Below are positions 26,784 through 34,967 of a stretch of DNA of 64,000 bases, in pieces (the stretch's first letter is position 1; every line of letters begins with the position of its first letter). Under the pieces are notes generated by a model. That model ran no database searches, was not told the DNA's origin, and was given only the letters and a program-made list of their open reading frames with translations. The position numbers and the translations under genes were made by a program. The stretch comes from Halorussus salilacus. Its GTDB lineage: Archaea > Halobacteriota > Halobacteria > Halobacteriales > Haladaptataceae. The stretch covers positions 2,666,001 through 2,730,000 of the forward strand of contig NZ_CP099993.1 in NCBI RefSeq assembly GCF_024138125.1. The letters run 5' to 3'.

Positions 26784-27512
26784 ATGAACGTCAGTTTCGA
26801 CTTCGACGGGAGCGTGGCGCTCGTGACCGGCGCAAGCGGCGCACTCGGAAGTGCGGTCTGCGAGGCGTTCGCCGACGCGGGCGCGACCGTTGCCGCGGCC
26901 GACGTGGTCGAACCCGACGACGAGGACGCACTGCTCGACGCGGGCGAGGGGATTCAGTTCTACCAAGGCGACTTCACCGACGAGGAGTCGGTCGAGCGCG
27001 TCGTCTCCGAGGTCGTCGAGGACCACGGCGGCCTCGACTACCTCGCCAACGTCGCGGGGACGTGGCGGGGAGGAACGCCCATCGAGGAGACCGACGCCGA
27101 CACCTTCGACTTCCTGTTCGACGTGAACCTCAAGACGACGTTCCTCGCGAGCAAGCACGCCCTGCCCCACCTCCGGGAGGGCGGTGAAGGGGACGACCGC
27201 GGGGGCGCTATCGTCTCGGTCTCTGCCCGGTCGTCGCTCGAAGGCGGCGAGGGCGACGGTCTCTACCGGGCGTCGAAGGCGGGGGTGCGCCTGCTGACCG
27301 AGACGCTCGCCGAGGAGAACTCCGGCGAGGTCCGGGCAAACGCGGTGATGCCCAGCGTCATCGACACGCCCGCGAACCGCGAGATGATGCCCGACGCCGA
27401 CCACGAGACGTGGGTCGCCCCCGCCGACATCGCGACGACCGTCCTCGCGCTCTGCTCGGACGCGACTTCGGTCACCAGCGGCGCGGCAGTCCCCGTCTAC
27501 GGCGAGGCGTGA
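26784..27512 (+). CDS. short-chain dehydrogenase/reductase
   Basis: A 242-residue classical SDR. The NAD(P)-binding VTGASGALGSAV, the acidic ADVV after strand 2 (favouring NAD), NVAGTW, catalytic SARSS and YRASK are all present, and the C-terminal TSGAAVPVYG closes the fold. Substrate unknown. A CTTTATCG box about 28 bases before the ATG suggests its own leaderless promoter, so it may not belong to the preceding operon. Confidence 0.88.
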   Translation: MNVSFDFDGSVALVTGASGALGSAVCEAFADAGATVAAADVVEPDDEDALLDAGEGIQFYQGDFTDEESVERVVSEVVEDHGGLDYLANVAGTWRGGTPIEETDADTFDFLFDVNLKTTFLASKHALPHLREGGEGDDRGGAIVSVSARSSLEGGEGDGLYRASKAGVRLLTETLAEENSGEVRANAVMPSVIDTPANREMMPDADHETWVAPADIATTVLALCSDATSVTSGAAVPVYGEA

Positions 27513-27595
27513 CCGTTCGTCGGGTTTCGACCCCCGAATCGCTTTCCTGCCCGGAGATTCCCGGAGAAATTTGCCTGCTATCTTGCGAATCGTAT

Positions 27596-27608
27596 AACTT
27601 TTAATACC
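27596..27608 (+). promoter_or_regulatory. TATA box of the first NSS transporter gene
   Basis: AACTTTTAATACC is centred about 31 bases before the ATG at 27633, the spacing for a leaderless message. It supports that ATG over a TTG seven codons upstream. Confidence 0.6.
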
Positions 27609-27632
27609 CGCTTGGGAAAGACAAGCGTACAC

Positions 27633-28970
27633 ATGGCACAACGTGAGACGTGGACGAGCAGAATCGGATTCATCTTCGCCGCCGTCGGGAGCGCGGTCGG
27701 CCTCGGGAACATCTGGTCGTTTCCGTTCCAGACGGCGTCGAACGGCGGTGCGGCGTTCCTCGTCGTCTACCTGGCGGCCGTGTTCCTCATCGGCTTCCCG
27801 ACCATGATGATCGAGTTCGTCATCGGTCGGCGCGGCGAGCGCAACCCCGTGGAGGCGTTCAAGCAGATCGGACACGGCCAGTGGTCGTTCACCGGCGGAT
27901 TCGGGCTGTTCTGTTCGCTGGTGACGTTGGCGTTCTACAGCGTCGTCGGCGGCTGGGTCCTCAGCTATATCCTCGGGAGCGCCACCGGCGCGTACTTCGG
28001 CGACCCGACGACGTTCTTCGGCTCGGTGGCCGAAGGCCCGACCGCCATCGGCACCCACGCCGTCTTCATGGCGCTGACCATCGGTATCGTCGCGCTCGGC
28101 GTCACAGACGGTATCGAGCGGGCGACCAAGTTCATGATTCCCGCCATCATCGCCCTCCTCGTCGGACTCGGCGTCTGGGCGGCGACGCTCGACGGGGCGA
28201 GCGCGGGCTACAGCTACTACCTCTCGCCCGACTTCGGCGTCATCGTCGAGAACTTCTGGTCCATCGTGCCGCCAGCGATGGGGCAGGCGTTCTTCACCCT
28301 CTCGCTCGGGTTCAGCGTCATGATCGCGTACGCGTCGTATCTCGGGCGCGACGACAGCCTCCCCGCAGACGGCGGGGCCATCGTCGTCGTCAACACCCTC
28401 ATCGCGTTGCTGGCTGGCTTCGTCGTCTTCCCGCTCCTGTCCTCGACCATCGGGCTGGCGGAAGCGGGGAGCGGCGGTGCGGGCACGGCGTTCATCGCCA
28501 TCGCGAGCGGGTTCGGTAGCCTCCCCGCGGGCGAGATCCTCGGGATCAGCTTCTTCGTGGTCCTGCTGTTCGCCGCGCTCTCCAGTTCCATCAGCCTCCT
28601 CGAAGTCCCGGTGTCGTACGTCAGCGAGAACTACGGCTACGGGCGCTCGACGACCGCCGTGGTGCTGGGTCTGGGCATCTTCCTCGTCGGGGTGCCCGCG
28701 ACCTTCGGCACGACGTGGCTCGACTTCTACAACGACCTCGTGTTCGAACTCCTGCTTCCGGTCGCGGTGCTGATGCTCGCGATCTTCGCGGGATGGATCG
28801 CCGACACCGACCTCGTCGACGAACTCGGCCGCGGCTCGTCGCTGGGCTCGTCGTTCGCCACCGGCTGGCTGTGGTGGGTTCGGGTCGTCATCCCCATCGT
28901 GCTCCTGATGACCCTCTACCTCGGCATCCAGTCGCTCTCGGAGGGTCTCAGCTCGGGAGCGTACTTCTAG
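27633..28970 (+). CDS. neurotransmitter:sodium symporter family transporter (copy 1)
   Basis: A 445-residue membrane protein of the NSS/SNF family (LeuT fold), importing an amino acid or related solute with sodium. The unwound TM1 motif GSAVGLGNIWSFPF, TM3 region FYSVVGGWVLSYI, TM6 FTLSLGFSVMIAYASYL and TM8 LFAALSSSISLLEVPVSY are intact; 11 to 12 helices are visible. TM1 has WSFPF, where the downstream paralogue has WRFPW, so the two may differ at the substrate gate. The paralogue begins 320 bases downstream. Confidence 0.92.
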   Translation: MAQRETWTSRIGFIFAAVGSAVGLGNIWSFPFQTASNGGAAFLVVYLAAVFLIGFPTMMIEFVIGRRGERNPVEAFKQIGHGQWSFTGGFGLFCSLVTLAFYSVVGGWVLSYILGSATGAYFGDPTTFFGSVAEGPTAIGTHAVFMALTIGIVALGVTDGIERATKFMIPAIIALLVGLGVWAATLDGASAGYSYYLSPDFGVIVENFWSIVPPAMGQAFFTLSLGFSVMIAYASYLGRDDSLPADGGAIVVVNTLIALLAGFVVFPLLSSTIGLAEAGSGGAGTAFIAIASGFGSLPAGEILGISFFVVLLFAALSSSISLLEVPVSYVSENYGYGRSTTAVVLGLGIFLVGVPATFGTTWLDFYNDLVFELLLPVAVLMLAIFAGWIADTDLVDELGRGSSLGSSFATGWLWWVRVVIPIVLLMTLYLGIQSLSEGLSSGAYF

Positions 28971-29053
28971 CCAACTCGCGACCACGGACGTTTTTTCGGA
29001 CTCGACGGCCGCCCAGCGGTAGCGTCGCCGCTCGGTTCGGTGCGGTTCGGTTC

Positions 29054-29082
29054 CGAGCGGCCGACGCCGCGTCGGCCGCTCG
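29054..29082. terminator. hairpin downstream of the first NSS gene
   Basis: Twelve-base perfect arms (CGAGCGGCCGAC and its complement) surround a GCCGC loop, 84 bases after the NSS stop. The rest of 28971-29290 holds only AT-rich promoter-like runs (CTATTTTTATGG near 29166 and ATTATATC near 29223) and no gene that I can see. Confidence 0.5.
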
Positions 29083-29290
29083 CCCGACGACTCCCCGAAG
29101 CATCGTCTATGAATCGTCGCTTCGGACCCGGGATACCGGCTAGAAATCTACGGAACCTAATCGATATCTATTTTTATGGGTCGGACTCCGGTCGGAAAAT
29201 CCTGAATTTGGCCTGAAAGAGCATTATATCTCCGAATCAACGATTCTAAACTCAAAAGCCTCTTGAACCCCGGGGCGCGAGTGCGTAGCA

Positions 29291-30625
29291 ATGACACGCG
29301 AATCGTGGCACACGCGCCTCGGCTTCATCCTCGCGGCGGTCGGGAGCGCGGTCGGACTTGGCAACATCTGGCGCTTCCCGTGGATGACCGCCGACAACGG
29401 CGGGAGCGCGTTTCTGGTCGTCTACCTCGCCATCATCCTGCTTGTCGGGGTGCCGGGACTGCTCGCGGAGTTCGTCATCGGGCGGCGCTCCCAGCGGAAC
29501 CCCGCGGGCGCGCTCTACCGGCTCTCCTCGGGGTCGAAATCGTGGGGGGCGGTCGGGCTGTTCGGCGTCGTGACCGGCGTCGTCCTGCTCTCGTTCTACA
29601 GCGTCGTCGGCGGCTGGATTCTCCGGTACTTCCTCGCGAGCGCCACCGGGTCGTACTTCGGCGAACCCGGCGCGTACTTCGACGCCATCGCGTTCGGTCC
29701 GGAGGCGGTCGGGTTCCACGTCGGCTTCCTCGCGCTGACCGCGCTCATCGTGGTCGGCGGGGTCCGGGACGGCATCGAGAAGGCGACCAAGGTGATGATG
29801 CCCGCCATCGTCGTCCTGCTGGTCGCGCTGGCGGGGTGGGCCATCTCCCAACCCGGCGCGGGCGCGGGCCTGTCGTTCTACCTCGACTTCGACGCTGGCT
29901 ACCTGCAGGAGAACTTCTTTGCCGTGCTGGGGTCGGCGGCCGGGCAGGCGCTTTTCACCCTCTCGCTGGGCGTCGGCACGATGATCACCTACGCGTCGTA
30001 TCTGGGCGACGACCACAACCTCGCGTTCGACGGGAGCGCCATCGCGGTGCTGAACACCGGCGTGGGCGTCCTCGCGGGCCTCGTCGTCTTTCCCCTACTG
30101 TTCGCGACGTTCGGCGAACTGACCGGCCCGGCCGCTGGCGGCGGGGAGGGCGCGCTGTTCGTGGGACTCGCTGGCGCGTTCTCGCAGGTCCCGTTCGGAC
30201 GCGCGCTCGCGATGGCGTTCTTCGGCGTCGTCGTGCTCGCGGCCCTCTCGTCGTCCATCAGCATGCTCGAGATTCCGGTCGCGTACCTCGTGGACGAACA
30301 CGACGTCGAGCGCCGGACCGCCACGCTCGCGCTCGCGGGCGTGGTCCTGTTCACCGGAGGTGCGAACGCGCTGAATCCCGGACTGTTCGGGTTCGTCGCG
30401 GGCACGCTGGTCGACCTGATGCTGACCGCCGGACTCGCTGGCTTCCTCGTGTTCGTCGGGTGGGTTCTCGGGAAGGACGCCGTCGAGGAGTTCTCGACCG
30501 GCGCGAGCCCCGGCGTTCGGGCGCTCGGTCCCGCGTGGCTCTGGAGCGTCCGGACCATCCTCCCGCTGTTCCTGCTCGGGACGCTCGCGGTGAATCTGCT
30601 CGCGCTGGCCGGTATCGGACTCTGA
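29291..30625 (+). CDS. neurotransmitter:sodium symporter family transporter (copy 2)
   Basis: A 444-residue NSS paralogue of the upstream gene. The conserved GSAVGLGNIWRFPWMTADNG, FYSVVGGWILRYF, FTLSLGVGTMITYASYL and LAALSSSISMLEIPVAYL are intact. TM1 keeps the usual Arg of WRFP, which in studied members closes the outer gate. The overall helix pattern is that of sodium-coupled amino-acid transporters; the substrate cannot be named. The two genes look like an old tandem duplication. Confidence 0.92.
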   Translation: MTRESWHTRLGFILAAVGSAVGLGNIWRFPWMTADNGGSAFLVVYLAIILLVGVPGLLAEFVIGRRSQRNPAGALYRLSSGSKSWGAVGLFGVVTGVVLLSFYSVVGGWILRYFLASATGSYFGEPGAYFDAIAFGPEAVGFHVGFLALTALIVVGGVRDGIEKATKVMMPAIVVLLVALAGWAISQPGAGAGLSFYLDFDAGYLQENFFAVLGSAAGQALFTLSLGVGTMITYASYLGDDHNLAFDGSAIAVLNTGVGVLAGLVVFPLLFATFGELTGPAAGGGEGALFVGLAGAFSQVPFGRALAMAFFGVVVLAALSSSISMLEIPVAYLVDEHDVERRTATLALAGVVLFTGGANALNPGLFGFVAGTLVDLMLTAGLAGFLVFVGWVLGKDAVEEFSTGASPGVRALGPAWLWSVRTILPLFLLGTLAVNLLALAGIGL

Positions 30626-30659
30626 GGCGGTGGTCGGGGCGTTCGGTCGCGCGATAGTC

Positions 30660-30731
30660 GGCCGACCGAACCGGGGGACGGTATTGCCGACCGAACCATC
30701 GGGGTGGGACTGAAAGGGGCCGGGGGCTTTC
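30660..30731 (+). repeat. E2 repeat, copy b (minimal form lacking the hairpin stem)
   Basis: Two GCCGACCGAACC repeats 26 bases apart lead to CCATCGGGGTGG (30696-30707), TGGGACTGAAAGGGGC and immediately CGGGGGCTTTC. Compared with copies a, c and e, the whole stem-loop between the two G tracts is absent, as if cleanly deleted. It lies 71 bases after the NSS stop and about 130 before pccB. Confidence 0.65.
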
Positions 30732-30861
30732 GAGGACCTCGCTACCCCTGAAATTCCAAATCCACTCACTTCCCTTCACCCCGAATCGCACTTTAGCAAC
30801 GCTTTTCCGCGCCGTGGTCCTGCAATCGCTCAATGAGTAGCCATCGGAGGGAGCGACGACC

Positions 30862-32412
30862 ATGACGATGGAGGACAAGCTAGACGAACTCCGCGAGAAG
30901 CGCGAGGAGGCGCTGAAGGGCGGCGGCGAGGACCGTATCGAGTCTCAGCACGAGAAGGGCAAGATGACCGCGCGCGAGCGCATCGACTACTTCCTCGACG
31001 ACGGCACCTTCAACGAGTTCGACCAGCTCCGGACCCACCAGAGCCACAACTTCGGGATGGAGGAAAAGCAGGTGTACGGCGACGGCGTGGTGACGGGCTA
31101 CGGGGAGGTCAACGGCCGGAAGACGTTCGTGTTCGCCCACGACTTCACCGTCTTCGGCGGGTCGCTCGGCGAGGTGTTCGCCGAGAAGGTCTGCAAGGTG
31201 ATGGACAAGGCGATGGAGGTCGGCGCGCCCGTCGTCGGTCTCAACGACTCGGCGGGGGCGCGCATCCAGGAGGGCGTCGCCTCGCTCGCGGGCTACGCCG
31301 AAATCTTCCGGCGCAACACCGAGGCGTCGGGCGTCATCCCCCAGATATCGGCCATCATGGGACCCTGCGCTGGCGGCGCGGTCTACTCCCCGGCCATCAC
31401 CGACTTCATCTTCATGGTCGAGGACACCAGCCACATGTTCATCACCGGCCCGGACGTCATCGAGACGGTCACGGGCGAGCAGGTGACCTTCGAGGAACTG
31501 GGCGGCGCGAAGACCCACGAGTCGACCTCCGGGGTCGCGCACTTCTCGGAGGCCGACGAGAAGGAGGCCCTCGACGACATCCGCCGCCTGCTATCCTACG
31601 TCCCCCAGAACAACGTCGAGGACCCCCCGCGGGTCGAACCGTGGGACGACCCCGACCGGCGCGACGAGGAGCTGACGAACGTGGTGCCTGACCAGCCCAA
31701 GAAGCCCTACGACATGACCCGGGTCATCGACGGGGTGGTCGACGAGGACTCGTTCTTCGAGGTTCAGGAGGGCTACGCCAAGAACATCGTCGTCGGGTTC
31801 GCGCGACTCGACGGCCGGTCGGTCGGCGTGGTGGCGAACCAGCCCCGGGTGAACGCGGGCACCCTCGACATCGAGTCCAGCGAGAAGGCCGCGCGGTTCG
31901 TCCGGTTCTGCGACTCCTTCAACGTCCCCATCCTGACGTTCGTGGACGTGCCCGGCTTCATGCCCGGCACCGACCAGGAGCACGGCGGCATCATCCGCCA
32001 CGGCGCGAAGCTCCTGTACGCCTACTCGGAGGCCACGGTCCCCCTGCTCACGGTCATCACCCGCAAGGCCTACGGCGGCGCGTACGACGTGATGGCGAGC
32101 AAGCACATCGGTGCCGACGTCAACTACGCGTGGCCCACCGCGGAAATCGCGGTGATGGGCCCGAAGGGCGCGGTCAACATCCTCTACGACGACGAACTCG
32201 ACGAGGCCGAGGACACCGAGGCCCGCCGCGAGGAGCTCATCGAGGAGTACCGCGAGGAGTTCGCCAACCCCTACACCGCGGCCGACCGCGGGTTCGTCGA
32301 CGACGTGCTCGAACCCCAGGACACCCGCCCGCGACTCATCGACGACCTCGAGATGCTCGCGAGCAAGCGCGACGAGCAGCCCGACAAGAAGCACGGCAAC
32401 ATCCCGCTGTGA
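30862..32412 (+). CDS. pccB: propionyl/acetyl-CoA carboxylase beta subunit (carboxyltransferase)
   Basis: PccB moves the carboxyl from PccA's biotin to propionyl-CoA (or acetyl-CoA). The 516-residue protein has both crotonase-like halves: [25 protein letters not shown] and [13 protein letters not shown] in the first, and [31 protein letters not shown] and MGPKGAVNI in the second. A GGAGG sits 11 bases before the ATG; another in-frame ATG follows two codons later. pccX follows after two bases. The partner pccA is unlinked at 11148. An E2 element lies in the upstream region. Confidence 0.95.
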   Translation: MTMEDKLDELREKREEALKGGGEDRIESQHEKGKMTARERIDYFLDDGTFNEFDQLRTHQSHNFGMEEKQVYGDGVVTGYGEVNGRKTFVFAHDFTVFGGSLGEVFAEKVCKVMDKAMEVGAPVVGLNDSAGARIQEGVASLAGYAEIFRRNTEASGVIPQISAIMGPCAGGAVYSPAITDFIFMVEDTSHMFITGPDVIETVTGEQVTFEELGGAKTHESTSGVAHFSEADEKEALDDIRRLLSYVPQNNVEDPPRVEPWDDPDRRDEELTNVVPDQPKKPYDMTRVIDGVVDEDSFFEVQEGYAKNIVVGFARLDGRSVGVVANQPRVNAGTLDIESSEKAARFVRFCDSFNVPILTFVDVPGFMPGTDQEHGGIIRHGAKLLYAYSEATVPLLTVITRKAYGGAYDVMASKHIGADVNYAWPTAEIAVMGPKGAVNILYDDELDEAEDTEARREELIEEYREEFANPYTAADRGFVDDVLEPQDTRPRLIDDLEMLASKRDEQPDKKHGNIPL

Positions 32413-32414
32413 CC

Positions 32415-32795
32415 ATGGCGAGGAGCCATCCAGACGAGCGCGAGGAGTCGGCGTCGGACGCCGACTCCGACGCCGACTCCGACGACGCGGCCCGAAAATC
32501 GCCCGCGTCTGCCAGCGGGCCAGCGGCCGCTGGCCCGCTGGCAGACGCCGACCTCGCGATTCCCGACGACGCCACCGACGAGGAGGCCGCTGCCATCGCG
32601 GCGGCCATCGGCGCGCACCTCCGCGCCCAAGAGGCCGCGGCGGCCGCCGCCGAGTCGGACGACGAGGAGACGTGGGACGGCGAACGCTGGTCGTTCGCGG
32701 GTCGATTGCGGGGGCTGAGCGGGCGCGCCGGTCGGGTCCCGACCGGCGCGCCCACCGACGCGTGGGCGGCGGCCGGACGCGCCGACCGGTTCTGA
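32415..32795 (+). CDS. pccX: PccX-like small third subunit of propionyl-CoA carboxylase
   Basis: A 126-residue acidic protein directly after pccB. A small third subunit named PccX has been described, as I recall, in Haloferax mediterranei, and is comparable to the actinobacterial AccE epsilon peptide. The conserved parts are the helix [19 protein letters not shown] and a C-terminal tryptophan-rich tail ([27 protein letters not shown]). The N-terminal linker contains a 44-bp perfect palindrome encoding [15 protein letters not shown]. The 3' end and stop are duplicated in tandem. Assignment rests on position and tail pattern. Confidence 0.75.
   Translation: MARSHPDEREESASDADSDADSDDAARKSPASASGPAAAGPLADADLAIPDDATDEEAAAIAAAIGAHLRAQEAAAAAAESDDEETWDGERWSFAGRLRGLSGRAGRVPTGAPTDAWAAAGRADRF
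32505..32548. repeat. 44-bp perfect palindrome inside pccX
   Basis: Two 22-base arms, GCGTCTGCCAGCGGGCCAGCGG and its exact complement, join without a loop. The insertion keeps the frame and encodes an Ala/Gly/Pro linker. Confidence 0.85.
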
Positions 32796-32842
32796 GGCCT
32801 CTCCTCTCGTTCGACCGATTCTGAGGCCTCTCGTTCGACCGG
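32783..32842 (+). repeat. tandem duplication spanning the pccX stop codon
   Basis: CGACCGGTTCTGAGGCCTCTC starts at 32783 and a near copy, CGACCGATTCTGAGGCCTCTC, at 32812; a third partial copy (CGACCGG) follows at 32836. The TGA in the first copy is the pccX stop. Confidence 0.8.
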
Positions 32843-32891
32843 CCTCACCTGCGGAAAGTATAGGAACTCAGAGCCGCAACTGCGTACCAGT

Positions 32892-33983
32892 ATGTCCGAT
32901 TCGACGCCCAGTCGTCGGCGGTTTCTCGAACTCGGGGGAGCCGCGCTCGCCGCCAGCCTCGCGGGGTGTAGCGCGTCTGCTCCCGGACAGGACGCGACCA
33001 CCACCGAGTCCGACACCGGGACGACGACCGCGACAGACCCCGAATCCGGGTCCGACAGCGTGTACACCGAGGTGTACAGGAACGCGGTCGACTCGGTCGT
33101 GATGGTCCGAGCCGACCAGGGGCAGGGAACCGGGTTCGCGTTCGACGACTCGCACGTCGTCACCAACGCCCACGTCGTCGGCGACGCCGAGTCGGTGAAC
33201 GTCCGGTTCGCGCAGGGCGAGTGGAGCGAGGGCGAGGTCGTCGGCACCGACGCCCACAGCGACCTCGCGGCGGTCGAGGTCGGAACGACGCCGTCGTCTG
33301 CAAGCGCGCTCCCGTTCGCCGAGGCCGACCCGGCCATCGGTCAGGAGGTCGTCGCCATCGGCAACCCCTACGACCTGAACGGCTCGCTCACGACCGGGGT
33401 CGTGAGCGGCACCGACCGGTCGATTCCGGCCCCGACGGGCTACCGAATCCCCGACGCGGTCCAGACCGACGCCGCGGTCAACCCCGGCAACAGCGGCGGC
33501 CCGCTGATGTCGGTCGACGGCCGGGTCGTCGCGGTCATCAACTCCGGCGGCGGCGACAACATCGGGTTCGGCATCTCGTCGGCGCTCACCCGGCGGGTCG
33601 TCCCACGGCTCATCGAGACGGGCGAGTACGAACACTCCTTCGTGGGCGTCTCCTTCACCAACGTCACGCCGACCATCGCGGAGGCAAACGACCTCGACGA
33701 GCCGCGGGGACTCATCGTGACCCGCGTCGTGGAGGGCGGCCCCAGCGAGGGAGTGCTCCGGGCGGGCGAGACCGAGACGGTCGACGGAAGGCGCGTCCCC
33801 GTCGGCGGCGACGTGTTGCTCGCCATCGGCGACGCGGAACTCGAAACGTCGGAGGACCTCGGGAGCTACCTCGCGCTCCGGACGCGACCGGGCGAGACGG
33901 TCGAACTCACCGTCCTCCGGGACGCGAGCGAGCGGACCGTGGAACTCGAACTCGGCTCGCGGCCCGAGAATCCGGGCGCGTGA
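32892..33983 (+). CDS. HtrA/Deg-like serine protease, Tat lipoprotein
   Basis: A 363-residue exported protease for surface protein quality control. Residues 1-27 hold a twin-arginine signal (SRRRFLELGG) and a lipobox LAGC, followed by a Thr/Ser/Asp-rich tether. The trypsin-like domain shows His in VVTNAHVVG, Asp in AHSDLAAVE and Ser in NPGNSGGPL. A single C-terminal PDZ domain (GLIVTRVVEGGPSEGV, GDVLLAIGD) follows. The substrate is likely misfolded exported protein. It is monocistronic; the spacing to pccX suggests a separate promoter. Confidence 0.93.
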   Translation: MSDSTPSRRRFLELGGAALAASLAGCSASAPGQDATTTESDTGTTTATDPESGSDSVYTEVYRNAVDSVVMVRADQGQGTGFAFDDSHVVTNAHVVGDAESVNVRFAQGEWSEGEVVGTDAHSDLAAVEVGTTPSSASALPFAEADPAIGQEVVAIGNPYDLNGSLTTGVVSGTDRSIPAPTGYRIPDAVQTDAAVNPGNSGGPLMSVDGRVVAVINSGGGDNIGFGISSALTRRVVPRLIETGEYEHSFVGVSFTNVTPTIAEANDLDEPRGLIVTRVVEGGPSEGVLRAGETETVDGRRVPVGGDVLLAIGDAELETSEDLGSYLALRTRPGETVELTVLRDASERTVELELGSRPENPGA

Positions 33984-34085
33984 GGGCGGGACGTGACCGC
34001 GGAGCCGGACCTCCGCTCGTGACGACGCGCCGGGTGCCCGGAAGGACGCAGTGACCGTGGCGGCGCGCGAGCGTCCCGGCCTATC

Positions 34086-34418
34086 TCAGAGCCACTCGTC
34101 GGCCCACTCAGCTATCTCGTCGAAGACGGGACACAGCGACGCGCCCTTCTCCGTGAGGCTGTAGTAGGTCGCGACCGGCGCGTCCTCCTCCAGTCGCCGG
34201 GTCACGAACTCCATCTCCTGGAGGTCGTCGAGTACGCGCGAGAGGGTCCGGGAACTCGCGCCGGTCGAGCGCTTGAGTTCGTTGAACCGCTTTTCACCCT
34301 CTTGAAGGTCGTGGAGTACGATGAGCCGCCACTGGGAGCCGATCTGTTCGAGGGAATCGACCACCGAGCACGCCCCCTCGTTGTGTTCTTTCACCGTCTG
34401 CTGGTCGCTCGTCGCCAT
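34086..34418 (-). CDS. HxlR-family winged-helix regulator
   Basis: A 110-residue HxlR-type DNA-binding protein. ACSVVDSLEQIGSQWRLIVL, the recognition region RFNELKRSTGASSRTLSRVLDDL and the wing APVATYYSLTEKGASLCPV are classic. A single Cys (residue 17) near the N-terminus could sense thiol-reactive compounds, as in HypR-type members. A TATA box about 27 bases upstream supports the ATG. The CAGTAC array at 34521-34570 between this gene and the hydrolase operon is a likely target. Confidence 0.9.
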   Translation of the reverse strand: MATSDQQTVKEHNEGACSVVDSLEQIGSQWRLIVLHDLQEGEKRFNELKRSTGASSRTLSRVLDDLQEMEFVTRRLEEDAPVATYYSLTEKGASLCPVFDEIAEWADEWL

Positions 34419-34442
34419 CGTCGGCGGTAGTCGCCGCGGCCG

Positions 34443-34448
34443 GATATA
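34443..34448 (-). promoter_or_regulatory. TATA box of the HxlR regulator gene
   Basis: Read on the minus strand the sequence is CCTATATCC, centred about 27 bases before the ATG at 34418, consistent with a leaderless message. Confidence 0.6.
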
Positions 34449-34520
34449 GGTTCCTCTTCGAATCAGGTAACGATGTGAAACCGCAGTCGGCCCCCGGTGG
34501 GGGTCGACCCTCGCGGGTCC

Positions 34521-34570
34521 CGGCCGGTACGGGCCAGTACATTCCAGTACAAAACAGTACGAACCAGTAC
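34521..34570. promoter_or_regulatory. five 10-bp-phased (CA)GTAC boxes, likely operator array
   Basis: Five successive decamers end in GGTAC, CAGTAC, CAGTAC, CAGTAC and CAGTAC, each exactly ten bases after the last (34530, 34540, 34550, 34560, 34570). GTAC is self-complementary, so every box is a small dyad on the same face of the helix. The array lies between the HxlR gene and the plus-strand hydrolase operon. Confidence 0.65.
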
Positions 34571-34737
34571 GCCCCGCCCTCTGGCGATTCCGGGCGGTCG
34601 ACCCGTCCGTCCGACCGACCCGGGTCACCACCGGTCGGTCCTCGGCGCGACCGATGACGCGAGCGTCACCCGGTGGCGCTCGCGTCGGCGAGCGCCTAAG
34701 GGGGTCGGGAGCGTAGCGGATGGCGGGACGCAATCGG

Positions 34738-34782
34738 CTCGCCGGGGCGGCCGCGTCCAGCGGACGCGGCCGCCCCGGCGAG
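34738..34782. repeat. 45-base hairpin palindrome upstream of the remnant/hydrolase genes
   Basis: Twenty-one-base perfect arms surround an AGC loop, ending 19 bases before the ATG at 34802. A smaller hairpin (GGCGCTCGC / GCGAGCGCC) lies at 34675-34696. The rest of 34419-34801 holds the phased array and no gene. Confidence 0.65.
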
Positions 34783-34801
34783 GCCGTCTCACTCACCGAC
34801 C

Positions 34802-34966
34802 ATGACACCACACGCACGACGGGTCCACCGCGCGACCGCCGCGTCCGGGACCCCGCCCCGACTCGAAGACGACCGCGAGCGCATCGAGTCCCGACCGACC
34901 CCTCCCGAATCCCTCGACTCCGCGAGGACCGCCCCCGAATCGCTCGACCCCGCGGAGGTGAACTGA
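34802..34966 (+). pseudogene. probable internal-deletion remnant of a ring-cleaving dioxygenase (VOC) gene
   Basis: A 54-codon reading frame whose first 16 residues (MTPHARRVHRATAASG) resemble the start of VOC/MhqO-type ring-cleaving dioxygenases (HHVTAIAGD in relatives, from memory). Its remainder (TPPRLEDDRERIES, then PESLD repeats) resembles their C-terminal tail. The roughly 270 residues between are missing. It is followed one base later by the hydrolase ATG, the spacing expected of an operon. It could still be translated and serve only to couple the next gene. The homology is judged by eye. Confidence 0.5.
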
Positions 34967-34967
34967 G

